64,000 nucleotides of DNA from JALGWN01 sp964598025 (GTDB lineage: Bacteria > Arandabacterota > Arandabacteria > Arandabacterales > Arandabacteraceae). A model generated the notes under the pieces. The model made no database searches. It saw nothing but the letters and a program-made list of their open reading frames with translations, and had not been told where the DNA came from. How positions within the stretch are numbered: position 1 is the first letter of the stretch; every line of letters starts with the position of its first letter. Position numbers and translations under genes: made by a program. Positions 40,792 through 48,797 of the stretch are shown in pieces. The stretch covers positions 1 through 64,000 of the forward strand of contig CAZRAU010000005.1 in NCBI GenBank assembly GCA_964598025.1. The letters are read 5' to 3'.

Positions 40792-42836
40792 GGTGGTGGC
40801 TGGTGGGTTCTCCAATCCTTGTGGTCTTCATGCTTCTTTTCGCGGCGACTGTTGCCGCCCAGCCTGCGGATAGCCTCGATACGGCGCCGGGGGACAGCCT
40901 TGGGACGCAGGGTGCGGATAGTCTGTCCACAGCCTCGCCGGAGGGCCCGGATCACGACGACCGTGAGGAGGGATATGGGGATGAGGAGGAGGGAGAGGGC
41001 CAGCACAGGCGGGGGGGCCGGCGGACCTCCCGAGACAGTCTGTTTTCAGATACCTGGGCCGGCTGGCTCTTCAATACCCGCCCCGACGTCCAGCTCACGA
41101 TAGACAAGCGAAAAGATGTCACCAACTGGGATGCCAACATAAACGTGAACAGGCGGGTATCCTCCAAACTGAACTTCAACCTGGGAGCGACGCTGCATAC
41201 GCAGGAAAACGCCACGCTCAACAGATCGGATTCAAATGATGGCACAAGCGCAAGCCTCAAGTATAAGGTCAGCGAGGATATCGGGTTCTCCCTGAGATAC
41301 AACTCGACGGTGACCGGGTATCGTTACAATCTGAAGAGCCCGGAGCCGGCCGAGAGGAGAAGGAAGCAGAATGTCTCGGTATCCGCCGATTTCGATAAGC
41401 AGCTTACGTCCGCCCTTAGTTTCAAGTTCGGAACCAGTGCGGGCACCACGCAGAATTCCTATTCGACCGTCAGCAACGAGGGTTCGCAGCAGGATATCGC
41501 GACCTCGCTGAGTTACTCGCCGGTGGAGGATCTTAAGGCCTCAGTCAGCTATAACGCCAGGCGGCTCCTGCTTGATTCCCAGGTGGACTCCAGCGGCACG
41601 TCGGTCTTCAACTCAAAGGACAGGACATTCACGCAGGATCTCGGCCTCTCGGTGAAGTACGATATGCTGCCCGGCATAAAGATAAGCATCGACGCCTCCC
41701 AGACCGACAATGAGAAGCAGAACCCGGACCCCAACCGGAAGGAGCAGGAGACCGAGAACAGGACATCGAGAAGGGCCGGTGTGAATACTTCTTTCGATCT
41801 CATGAAGCGGGTGACCTGGAGCCTTTCGGTGAGCTTCAGCGAATCCCAGGCGAAGTTCCTCTTACAGAGCGACCGCGACAATGCCATCAGCAGCTCCGAC
41901 CTGAAGGGCAGCGCCAAGGTGCTCCCCTGGAGGGGGGCGACGGTCAATTTTGGGGGGGCCAGAGAAGTCACGAGAAGCGAGTATAAGACGGTCGACACGG
42001 GCCGGGACCTGCATAAGTCGTTGAGTCTTAAGATCAGCCAGGACCTTGGGCAGAAGACGAACATGGATCTCACTGCGCTGGTGGATCTTGTTTCGGTGTT
42101 CTACGACAACAAGGAAGAGAACCCCAAGGACCGGGACCGCTTGAACGGCCGGATAAGCTCGAGCCTCAGTCATCAGCCCTGGGAAAATGTGACGACCAGA
42201 CTCGCCGGCGAGTATTCCGAGGACAAGACGATCTATATCAGGAAGGAACGCTCCATCAATAACCGGACGAACCGCAAGTACAGGCTCTCAGGGGACTATG
42301 ATATCAAGACATTCCATGATATCAAGGTCAGCCAGAAGTATGACATCTCAGCGGTCTATTCCTCCTATGAGTATGACGAGTCCGGCAATACGCTTGTCAG
42401 AAACTCAAACGTGATCACGCAGTTCAGCGTGCCACTCGCCCCGAAAGTCAACATGAACATCAGTCATAACTACCAGTTCCAGGACCAGGGCAACTACTCG
42501 GAAAAAGGGGGAAAGAGGCTCTATGCAAGATCTTCCGAGAAAGAAACCCATACCATGAGTCTGACCTGCAAGTATACGCCCGTCAGGGCGATAACTGTCG
42601 TAGCCAAGCAGACCTACCGCATTCAACGGAGCTGGGAATACAACAAGGGAGAAAAATCTCTCGCCTACGAGATCGCGACTACCGACATTAGTGGAAGGAT
42701 AAACTTCAGCTATGCGGTCGGCGAGCGGACCAAAATCTCGCTCAAGTTCGATCAGAATCTCAGAGAAGGCTCGAATGTCAGCAAGGCATTTAAGAACTAC
42801 AGGAATGTCGAACTCGAGGCGTCCCATGCCTTCTAG
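40788..42836 (+). CDS. Outer-membrane beta-barrel protein, uncharacterised
   Basis: 682 residues. The GTG start overlaps the rsmA stop. A signal peptide (SPILVVFMLLFAATVAA, cleaved before QPADS) and an acidic/Gly-rich stretch (about 25-85) are followed by some 580 residues of alternating polar/hydrophobic beta strands rich in Ser, Asn, Lys and Tyr (for example KLNFNLGATLHTQENATLNR), with no cysteines noted. The protein ends EASHAF. A terminal Phe on a last beta strand is the usual signal for barrel assembly. About 24-30 strands look possible. I recognise no family; LptD and SprA motifs are not evident. Two lipoprotein genes follow, the first overlapping by 11 bp. Confidence 0.75.
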   Translation: MRWWLVGSPILVVFMLLFAATVAAQPADSLDTAPGDSLGTQGADSLSTASPEGPDHDDREEGYGDEEEGEGQHRRGGRRTSRDSLFSDTWAGWLFNTRPDVQLTIDKRKDVTNWDANINVNRRVSSKLNFNLGATLHTQENATLNRSDSNDGTSASLKYKVSEDIGFSLRYNSTVTGYRYNLKSPEPAERRRKQNVSVSADFDKQLTSALSFKFGTSAGTTQNSYSTVSNEGSQQDIATSLSYSPVEDLKASVSYNARRLLLDSQVDSSGTSVFNSKDRTFTQDLGLSVKYDMLPGIKISIDASQTDNEKQNPDPNRKEQETENRTSRRAGVNTSFDLMKRVTWSLSVSFSESQAKFLLQSDRDNAISSSDLKGSAKVLPWRGATVNFGGAREVTRSEYKTVDTGRDLHKSLSLKISQDLGQKTNMDLTALVDLVSVFYDNKEENPKDRDRLNGRISSSLSHQPWENVTTRLAGEYSEDKTIYIRKERSINNRTNRKYRLSGDYDIKTFHDIKVSQKYDISAVYSSYEYDESGNTLVRNSNVITQFSVPLAPKVNMNISHNYQFQDQGNYSEKGGKRLYARSSEKETHTMSLTCKYTPVRAITVVAKQTYRIQRSWEYNKGEKSLAYEIATTDISGRINFSYAVGERTKISLKFDQNLREGSNVSKAFKNYRNVELEASHAF

Positions 42837-43449
42837 CCCGAGCAAGCCGGGACTGCTGATGTGGCTGCTCGTGCCGGGCTTGGTGCTCGTGGCCTCGTGC
42901 GGCGTGTTCGAACCCAGAGACAGCGAGCATCCCGAAGCGGGCAGCGGGGGATCGGTTTACATACAGCCCCAGGAACCCGCGACGGTGATATCCAATCTGG
43001 TTGCCGTGATGGTGGATGCCCCGCATACCAATTATCCCGAGCTCTTTTCGGAGGACTTCACCTTCGTACCCGATCCGGACGATGTGCTTACGCTCGAGAG
43101 CATTTACGGCCAGGGGGTCTTCGACGATTGGGACGTGGAAGTGGAAGTGGAAGTGGGTGAATTGCTGTTCAGCAGGTACTTCCTTGCCCTGCTTGAGCTT
43201 GACGAGGGTACGGTCATAGAGGACACCGACAGCACATATAGCGTCCTCCATGAGTATGTGTTCGACATTCTTGGAGATCATGGTTGGTCGAAGTTCCGGG
43301 GAGCCGCCAATTTCAGAATCAGACAGGACCCTTCGGACAATCTCTGGTACATCTACCAATGGGAAGACTTCAGAACGGAAGCCTCCGATTCCATCGGGAT
43401 AGACGGCACCTGGGGCTTGCGTAAAGGCGAAATCCGTGCAACGACATGA
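42826..43449 (+). CDS. Lipoprotein, NTF2/SnoaL-like (paralogue of next gene)
   Basis: 207 residues. ATG at 42826 lies inside the end of the barrel gene. The lipobox is LVASC. The mature part has a short-helix-then-acidic pattern (VISNLVAVMVDAPHTNYPEL, FSEDFTFVPDP), mixed beta strands and a final WYIYQWEDF strand, resembling NTF2/SnoaL-like folds. A run of VEVEVEVG (about 106-113) is odd and low-complexity. It is homologous in layout to the next gene, so the pair probably arose by duplication. Function unknown. Confidence 0.7.
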   Translation: MPSSPSKPGLLMWLLVPGLVLVASCGVFEPRDSEHPEAGSGGSVYIQPQEPATVISNLVAVMVDAPHTNYPELFSEDFTFVPDPDDVLTLESIYGQGVFDDWDVEVEVEVGELLFSRYFLALLELDEGTVIEDTDSTYSVLHEYVFDILGDHGWSKFRGAANFRIRQDPSDNLWYIYQWEDFRTEASDSIGIDGTWGLRKGEIRATT

Positions 43450-43462
43450 GGAGGTAGGAGAG

Positions 43463-44047
43463 ATGAAATGGTGGATTTGGGTGGTTCTCGGGCTATGGAT
43501 CATGGTGTTGGTGGGGTTAGGCTGTTCGCCTACCGCCGATACCAATGGCAACGGTCACGGCTCGATAGACCGGAAGACGCCCGATGGGCTTCTGAATTGG
43601 TTGGCCGTTTCCTATGCGGAGAAGGACCTGGAGTCCTATGAAGAGGCGCTTCACGACGAGTTCCTGTTCGTGTTCACGAAGGACATCGCGGACACTCTGG
43701 GCCTGCCCGAGGATAAGCCATGGTGGGGTAAGACCAAGGATGTCGCTTCCACCGGCAAGATGTTCGGCAGCTCTGAAGTGACGCGGATCAGCATGGACTA
43801 TGTGCCGTACGGAGACCAATGGGCTCCGTATGAGGAAGTGAGAGAGGACACGATAGTATATTACGGAACATCCCGCAGGGTAATCCCGGATATCCTTGTG
43901 ACTATTGACAATCCAGGTCAGGAAGAGCTCAACCTGGTTGTTCACGATAGTTTTCTTGATGTTGTTGTGGTAAGGGATCCCACGAGGCCCAATGAAGTGC
44001 TTTACGTGTTCTTGAAGATAGAAGAAATCTCTCAGAATCCGAGCTAG
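43463..44047 (+). CDS. Lipoprotein, NTF2/SnoaL-like
   Basis: 194 residues. ATG at 43463 has a strong GAGGAGGTAGGAG site. The lipobox is VGLGC. The motif LLNWLAVSYAEKDLESYEEA followed by LHDEFLFVFTKD parallels the previous gene, then come beta strands (VVHDSFLDVVVVRDP) and a final LYVFLKIEEI strand. The NTF2-like fold is inferred from the pattern only. It sits in the rsmA-to-pdxJ run. Confidence 0.7.
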   Translation: MKWWIWVVLGLWIMVLVGLGCSPTADTNGNGHGSIDRKTPDGLLNWLAVSYAEKDLESYEEALHDEFLFVFTKDIADTLGLPEDKPWWGKTKDVASTGKMFGSSEVTRISMDYVPYGDQWAPYEEVREDTIVYYGTSRRVIPDILVTIDNPGQEELNLVVHDSFLDVVVVRDPTRPNEVLYVFLKIEEISQNPS

Positions 44048-44086
44048 AAAGAGGATGCGATAGGCACCGCGGCCCGGCGCACCGCT

Positions 44087-44545
44087 ATGCGCGCAGGCCG
44101 CCTTAGCGGAAGGAGCCCCCTCGCGACGGCCACGAACGTCAGAAACCTGTCCGCCGTTATCATACTGATTGCACTGGGGACCGCCGGGTACCTCTTCAGG
44201 GGCGATATCGTCGATTTCCTCTCGCCCCCTCCCCCTCCGGATGCCTCAGCCATCAATGCCGCGGTCGACAGCGCCTTTGTCGCCCTGGACCCAGAGAAGG
44301 TGTCCGCAGCGACGGTGAACGCCAAAGACGGCGGACTGCCCAGAGATCGCGTGGTGCTTCCCGGGGGTGCGTCAGTCCTAAGGGCCAATCTCACGCTGAC
44401 CCGTGCCGTGGAAAGAGCTGGAGGGACGGTACTCTATGGTATAGAATCGATTGACAGCAAGCGGCGGTGGCAGACTGTGACGCTGGGCATTTCAGCGGGA
44501 GACAGCCTGATCAGGGAGGTCATGCTGGTTGGTCGCGTGAGATAG
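44087..44545 (+). CDS. Hypothetical membrane-anchored protein
   Basis: 152 residues: a basic N-terminus, one membrane helix (about 22-40: LSAVIILIALGTAGYLF), a proline run (SPPPPPD) and a small periplasmic domain (about 55-152) with SAFVALDPEKVSAATV and LTRAVERAGGTVLYGIESI. The helix-then-Pro linker plus domain recalls the N-terminal part of divergent polysaccharide-deacetylase proteins, but the deacetylase domain is absent. Function unknown. pdxJ starts 14 bp later. Confidence 0.55.
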   Translation: MRAGRLSGRSPLATATNVRNLSAVIILIALGTAGYLFRGDIVDFLSPPPPPDASAINAAVDSAFVALDPEKVSAATVNAKDGGLPRDRVVLPGGASVLRANLTLTRAVERAGGTVLYGIESIDSKRRWQTVTLGISAGDSLIREVMLVGRVR

Positions 44546-44559
44546 CGGAGGTAGGTTCT

Positions 44560-45273
44560 ATGGCAAGGCTCGCCGTCAATGTGGACCATGTAGCCAATAT
44601 CAGACAGGCTAGAAAGATAGACATACCGGACCCCGTTACGGCAGCCGCTCTGGTCGAGCTGGCCGGTGCCCACGGGATAGTAGTGCACCTCAGGGAAGAC
44701 AGAAGGCACATCCAGGACCGGGACGTAAGACTTCTGAGGGAAACCGTCAAGACGAAGCTCAATCTCGAAATGGCTGCCACCCCCGAGATCATGAAGATCG
44801 CCAAAGAGGTGAGACCCGATGTGGTTACCCTGGTACCCGAAAAACGGGAGGAGCTCACAACCGAAGGCGGCCTGGATGTCAAGGGCAACATCAAGGCGCT
44901 CGAAGCGGCGGTCGGAGAACTTCAGGCCGCAGGCATTCGCGTCAGCGCTTTTGTGGATCCCGACGTGGCCCAGATAAAGGCCTCGATCGATGCGGGGGCC
45001 GACATAGTGGAACTCCATACCGGCGTCTATGCCGAGGCCGGGGATGACGAAATCAGGCTGATTGAGGCCGACAAGATCGCCAAGGCCGCGGTCTTTGCCT
45101 CGAAAGGAGGCCTGCGGGTAAGCGCGGGCCACGGCCTCGACTATCGTAACGTGGAGCTCATCGCCGAGATCGAAGAGATCGAGGAATTCAGCATAGGCCA
45201 CAGCATAGTGGCGAGGGCGGTGATGGTGGGGATGGGGCAGGCGGTTATGGAAATGCTGGCTCTCATTGCCTAG
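44560..45273 (+). CDS. pdxJ: Pyridoxine 5'-phosphate synthase
   Basis: A 237-residue TIM-barrel enzyme that condenses 1-deoxyxylulose 5-phosphate with the PdxA product to make pyridoxine 5'-phosphate. Motifs: LAVNVDHVANIRQARKID at the start, GIVVHLREDRRHIQDRDV, PDVVTLVPEKREELTTEGGL, ADIVELHTGVYA and VSAGHGLDYRNV. ATG at 44560 has GGAGGTAGG upstream and matches the family start. Together with pdxA (20.6 kb) it shows the DXP-dependent B6 route. Confidence 0.97.
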   Translation: MARLAVNVDHVANIRQARKIDIPDPVTAAALVELAGAHGIVVHLREDRRHIQDRDVRLLRETVKTKLNLEMAATPEIMKIAKEVRPDVVTLVPEKREELTTEGGLDVKGNIKALEAAVGELQAAGIRVSAFVDPDVAQIKASIDAGADIVELHTGVYAEAGDDEIRLIEADKIAKAAVFASKGGLRVSAGHGLDYRNVELIAEIEEIEEFSIGHSIVARAVMVGMGQAVMEMLALIA

Positions 45274-45359
45274 GCCCCCCGGTAACGGCTATCTGCTGCG
45301 GTACACATGTCCCGCGTGCCTGCGGCGTACCGGTTACCCAGGGCCTATCGCCTTTTCGG

Positions 45360-45386
45360 TTGACATGGGCCGCGGCGTTATATAAA
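45360..45386 (+). promoter_or_regulatory. Promoter upstream of secD
   Basis: Perfect TTGACA (45360-45365), a 15-bp spacer and TATAAA (45381-45386), about 90 bp before the secD ATG. The spacing is shorter than optimal. The 204-bp intergenic region holds only this and short inverted repeats. Confidence 0.5.
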
Positions 45387-45477
45387 CTACCCTGTTGAAA
45401 TCAGCTGCTTCTCGATGAGCCGCACAGGCGGCTTATATGCTTAATCGGTACACGGCGGCTTAGCTAAGGACTGGAGT

Positions 45478-47133
45478 ATGGACAAAACCCTGAAGTGGCG
45501 AGTGATTCTGGTTGTGGCGGTGGTCGTTATTGCTCTGATCTATTGTTATCCCACCATCAGGCTGGCTTCCCTCTCGTCGGAAGAGAAGGCGGCGATGAGC
45601 GAAGCCGAGCTGAATGACCTCAAGGACAAGGCCGTGAAGCTGGGCCTGGATCTGCAGGGCGGCATACACCTGGTGATGGAGGTGGACGACAAGGCAATCG
45701 GCGATGCCGATATCAAAGATGTGATGAGCAGGGCAGAGACGATCATTCGCAATCGAATAGACAAGTTCGGCGTCGCGGAGCCCATTATCCAGATTGAAGG
45801 CGACGACAGGATAGTAGTGCAGCTGGCCGGTCTCAGTGACGAAAGCCGGGCCAAACGGCTCGTGGGCCAGACTGCTCTTCTGGAGTTCAGACTTGTCAGG
45901 GAAGGCGATGAATTCCGCAACCTGCTGGCCAAGATCGATGAGAACCTGAAGGGCGAGGTCACAGCCCTGACATCCGATGAGGATATCGCCGAACTCGAGC
46001 AGCAGCTAGGGGAGCTTGCTGCGGAGACCGATACCACCGGCCTGCGGGAAGCGGTTGAAGCCGATCTTCGGAGTGGTGGGGGCGTGAGCTCGTTGGTGAG
46101 ATTCATACCGTACGGTATCCATGAGGATGCCATCGTTAGGATCGCGGACAAGCCGGCCGTTGAGGAGATCTTCCAGCGGGCCCGCGAGGAGAACCTGATT
46201 CCGAACGATGTCGAGATACTCTGGGGGCGTGATATAGAGAAGAGCAAAGAAGGCGATTTTCAGCGGGTCTACCTGGTGGATGTCGAAGCCCCGCTTACCG
46301 GTAAGTACATAGAGAGCGCCAATGTCAACTGGCGGCTCCAGAATGCGAGCCCGGGCGCCCCCGGCGTGTCGCTGGAGTTCAACAGGCTTGGAAGATCGCT
46401 CTTCTCGCGAGTCACCGGACAGAACGTCGATCACAGGCTGGGCATCGTACTGGACGGCACGGTCCATTCAGCCCCGAATATAACGGAGCGCATCATGGGC
46501 TCGGCCGCCATAACCGGGGGTTTCTCACCGGAAGAGGCGACGGACCTCAAGATCGTGCTCGAGGCAGGTGCGCTGCCGGCGCCGCTGGAGGTTGTCGAGG
46601 AGCGGACTGTCGGGCCTTCGCTCGGAGTTGATTCAATACGGAGCGGTGTGAGGGCGGCCATCATAGGCGGCATCGCGGTTGCGGTCTTCATGGTGCTCTA
46701 CTACGGGTTGTCAGGCCTGCTGGCCGTGCTGGCTTTGATCCTCAATCTGATCATCATGATGGCGGTGCTCGGCGGCCTGCGAGGTACCTTGACGCTGCCC
46801 GGTATCGCCGGCATCATTCTCACCATAGGTATGGCCGTGGACGCCAACGTCCTGATCTTCGAACGCATAAGGGAGGAATTGGCGCTGGAGAAAACCGTCC
46901 GGCGAGCGATAAAGGACGGCTATTCCCGGGCCGTTGTCACCATTTTCGATGCGAACCTGACCACCATAATTACGGCGTTCGTGCTCTTCCAGTTCGGTAC
47001 CGGACCGATCCGAGGGTTCGCCATAACCCTTATCATAGGGATCCTGGCCAGCATGTTCACGGCTATCGTTGTTACAAGGACGGTATACGACCTGTTGATC
47101 GGCACCAGGAAGATAACCAAGCTCAGCATATAG
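45478..47133 (+). CDS. secD: Protein translocase subunit SecD
   Basis: A 551-residue inner-membrane protein that, with SecF, uses the proton motive force to pull exported proteins from the SecYEG channel. One N-terminal helix (about 7-25) precedes the conserved LGLDLQGGIHLVMEV. The large periplasmic domain (about 60-375) includes VAEPIIQIEGDDRIVVQLAG. Five C-terminal helices (about 385-545) carry GLRGTLTLPGIAGIILTIGM and AVDANVLIFERIREEL. secF follows 11 bp later. Confidence 0.97.
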   Translation: MDKTLKWRVILVVAVVVIALIYCYPTIRLASLSSEEKAAMSEAELNDLKDKAVKLGLDLQGGIHLVMEVDDKAIGDADIKDVMSRAETIIRNRIDKFGVAEPIIQIEGDDRIVVQLAGLSDESRAKRLVGQTALLEFRLVREGDEFRNLLAKIDENLKGEVTALTSDEDIAELEQQLGELAAETDTTGLREAVEADLRSGGGVSSLVRFIPYGIHEDAIVRIADKPAVEEIFQRAREENLIPNDVEILWGRDIEKSKEGDFQRVYLVDVEAPLTGKYIESANVNWRLQNASPGAPGVSLEFNRLGRSLFSRVTGQNVDHRLGIVLDGTVHSAPNITERIMGSAAITGGFSPEEATDLKIVLEAGALPAPLEVVEERTVGPSLGVDSIRSGVRAAIIGGIAVAVFMVLYYGLSGLLAVLALILNLIIMMAVLGGLRGTLTLPGIAGIILTIGMAVDANVLIFERIREELALEKTVRRAIKDGYSRAVVTIFDANLTTIITAFVLFQFGTGPIRGFAITLIIGILASMFTAIVVTRTVYDLLIGTRKITKLSI

Positions 47134-47144
47134 AGGGATAAAAC

Positions 47145-48041
47145 ATGCGTTTCTTCGGCAAAACCCATCTCGACTTTGTGAGCCGCAGACGGACGGCCTT
47201 CCTGCTTTCGGCCTTAGTCATGGCGGCCGGACTGATCTCGCTGGTGGTAAAGGGCGGGCCGGATCTCAGTATCGATTTCGAGGGCGGTATCGTGCTTCAG
47301 CTGAAGTTCCAGGAACGGCCGGCCACCGAAGAAATCCGTGACGCGCTTGATGAGGCGGGCTACCCGAATTGCGAGATCCAGACCTTCAGAACCGGCAATG
47401 AGGTTCTGATAAGGGCACCGATTATCGAGGGGGTGGATGTGGTGGAGGACCTCAAGAGGGCGATCGCCGACAGGTTTGCCGGCAATCAATTCGAGGTCCG
47501 CAGGGAAGAGCTGGTAGGGCCCAAGGTGGGCCACGAGCTCGGCAGGAACGCCATATGGGCGATTGTGATCGGCCTGGGTGCCATCCTGGTTTACGTGGCC
47601 TTCAGGTTCGAGTTCAGATTCGCTGTGGCTGCGGTTGTCGCCCTGTTTCACGATGTGCTGGTGACCCTTGGCATCTTCTCCCTGACCGGCAAGGAAGTCT
47701 CGCTTGCCGTGGTGGCTGCGTTTCTTACCATTGTCGGCTATTCCTTGAACGATACGATTGTAGTCTTCGACAGGATCCGCGAGGATCTTCGCAAGTATCA
47801 CAGGGAGCGCTACGAGGGCGTGATCAATGCGAGCATAAACGAGACCCTGAGCAGGACCATAATGACGTCCTTGACCACGCTGATTGTGGTACTGGCTCTT
47901 TACTTCCTCGGCGGGGACGTGCTCAAGGACTTCTCCTTCGCGCTCCTGATCGGCGTCGTTGTAGGAACCTATTCATCGATCTTCGTTGCCAGCCCCATCC
48001 TTGTGGAATGGTACCATAAGTCTCCGCAGCGGCGACGCTAA
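47145..48041 (+). CDS. secF: Protein translocase subunit SecF
   Basis: 298 residues. An N-terminal helix (about 17-35) precedes DLSIDFEGGIVLQLKF, the SecF form of the SecD/F motif. A periplasmic loop (about 45-130) and five C-terminal helices follow, with FHDVLVTLGIFSLTG, VVAAFLTIVGYSLNDTIVVF and NETLSRTIMTSLTTLIVVLA. The set is complete and of normal length. It is probably co-transcribed with secD. Confidence 0.97.
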   Translation: MRFFGKTHLDFVSRRRTAFLLSALVMAAGLISLVVKGGPDLSIDFEGGIVLQLKFQERPATEEIRDALDEAGYPNCEIQTFRTGNEVLIRAPIIEGVDVVEDLKRAIADRFAGNQFEVRREELVGPKVGHELGRNAIWAIVIGLGAILVYVAFRFEFRFAVAAVVALFHDVLVTLGIFSLTGKEVSLAVVAAFLTIVGYSLNDTIVVFDRIREDLRKYHRERYEGVINASINETLSRTIMTSLTTLIVVLALYFLGGDVLKDFSFALLIGVVVGTYSSIFVASPILVEWYHKSPQRRR

Positions 48042-48201
48042 GTGTACGGAAAACTGGACATTTGGATTTTCAATTAAGACACTTTTACCTACGGGTCGAT
48101 CTACATTTTCAGGAAGTGCTGTGTTGATGCCTCTTTCAAGGGGGGAAGATGTCCGGCACGTCTGGCACGCGTATTGCTTATTCCAGGAGTGGAGGTGGTT
48201 G

Positions 48202-48774
48202 ATGGGAAGAAAAGCTCGTGTCAGCGCGGTCTTCCTTCTGGCCTTGGCGATCTGGGTCGGCGGTGTTTGGGGTGATGATGCCGATCGCCGGGCCACCTCT
48301 GCCCGAGGGTCTGAGACAAAAAACAAAGTGGGAGTCGGAACCAAGACGGGCGCTCGGGAGACGGAGGAATCGAGGGTTGCCGTGGAGGGTGAAGCGGCCG
48401 GGGTTAGGCCGCGGGAGATTCTTGGGGAGGTTGAGAAGGGCTGGCGTTACGGCACCCCTGCACCCTTCGAGAGGTATCTCGGGAAGGGGAGGATAAAACT
48501 CGATTTCGGTGAGGGTGGACCGCGCGGCGAGTTTTTTACCAGAAGCCAGGCATACTACCTGATATCGGATTACTTCAAGCGGACTTCGACTGTGGAAGTC
48601 AGCCTGCTTAGAATGTCCGACGACAGCGAGAAGGGCAAGCAACCGTATGCGCTGTTGGAGCGGACCTGCCGCTGCAAGAATGGGTCGGTCAAGAAAGAGT
48701 TCGTTTTCGTACAGCTGGCGCTAGAGAGCAACGAGTGGGTGATAGCCGAACTGAGAGCTGTGACCGCCCGATAG
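48202..48774 (+). CDS. Exported DUF4783-like protein
   Basis: 190 residues. ATG at 48202 has a GGAGTGGAGGTGG site. A signal peptide (ARVSAVFLLALAIWVGGVWG) and a low-complexity Ala/Gly/Glu/Thr region (about 25-70) precede a domain of about 110 residues with FFTRSQAYYLISDYFKR and KKEFVFVQLALESNEWVIAE. The S/R-Q-A-x2-[LV]-[IL]-x-D-[FY]-F motif matches DUF4783 (NTF2-like) proteins of the Bacteroidetes group. Function unknown. It is 23 bp upstream of the histidine kinase gene and in the same direction. Confidence 0.7.
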   Translation: MGRKARVSAVFLLALAIWVGGVWGDDADRRATSARGSETKNKVGVGTKTGARETEESRVAVEGEAAGVRPREILGEVEKGWRYGTPAPFERYLGKGRIKLDFGEGGPRGEFFTRSQAYYLISDYFKRTSTVEVSLLRMSDDSEKGKQPYALLERTCRCKNGSVKKEFVFVQLALESNEWVIAELRAVTAR

Positions 48775-48797
48775 ACCATCCCACCGCGTGAGGCCGC

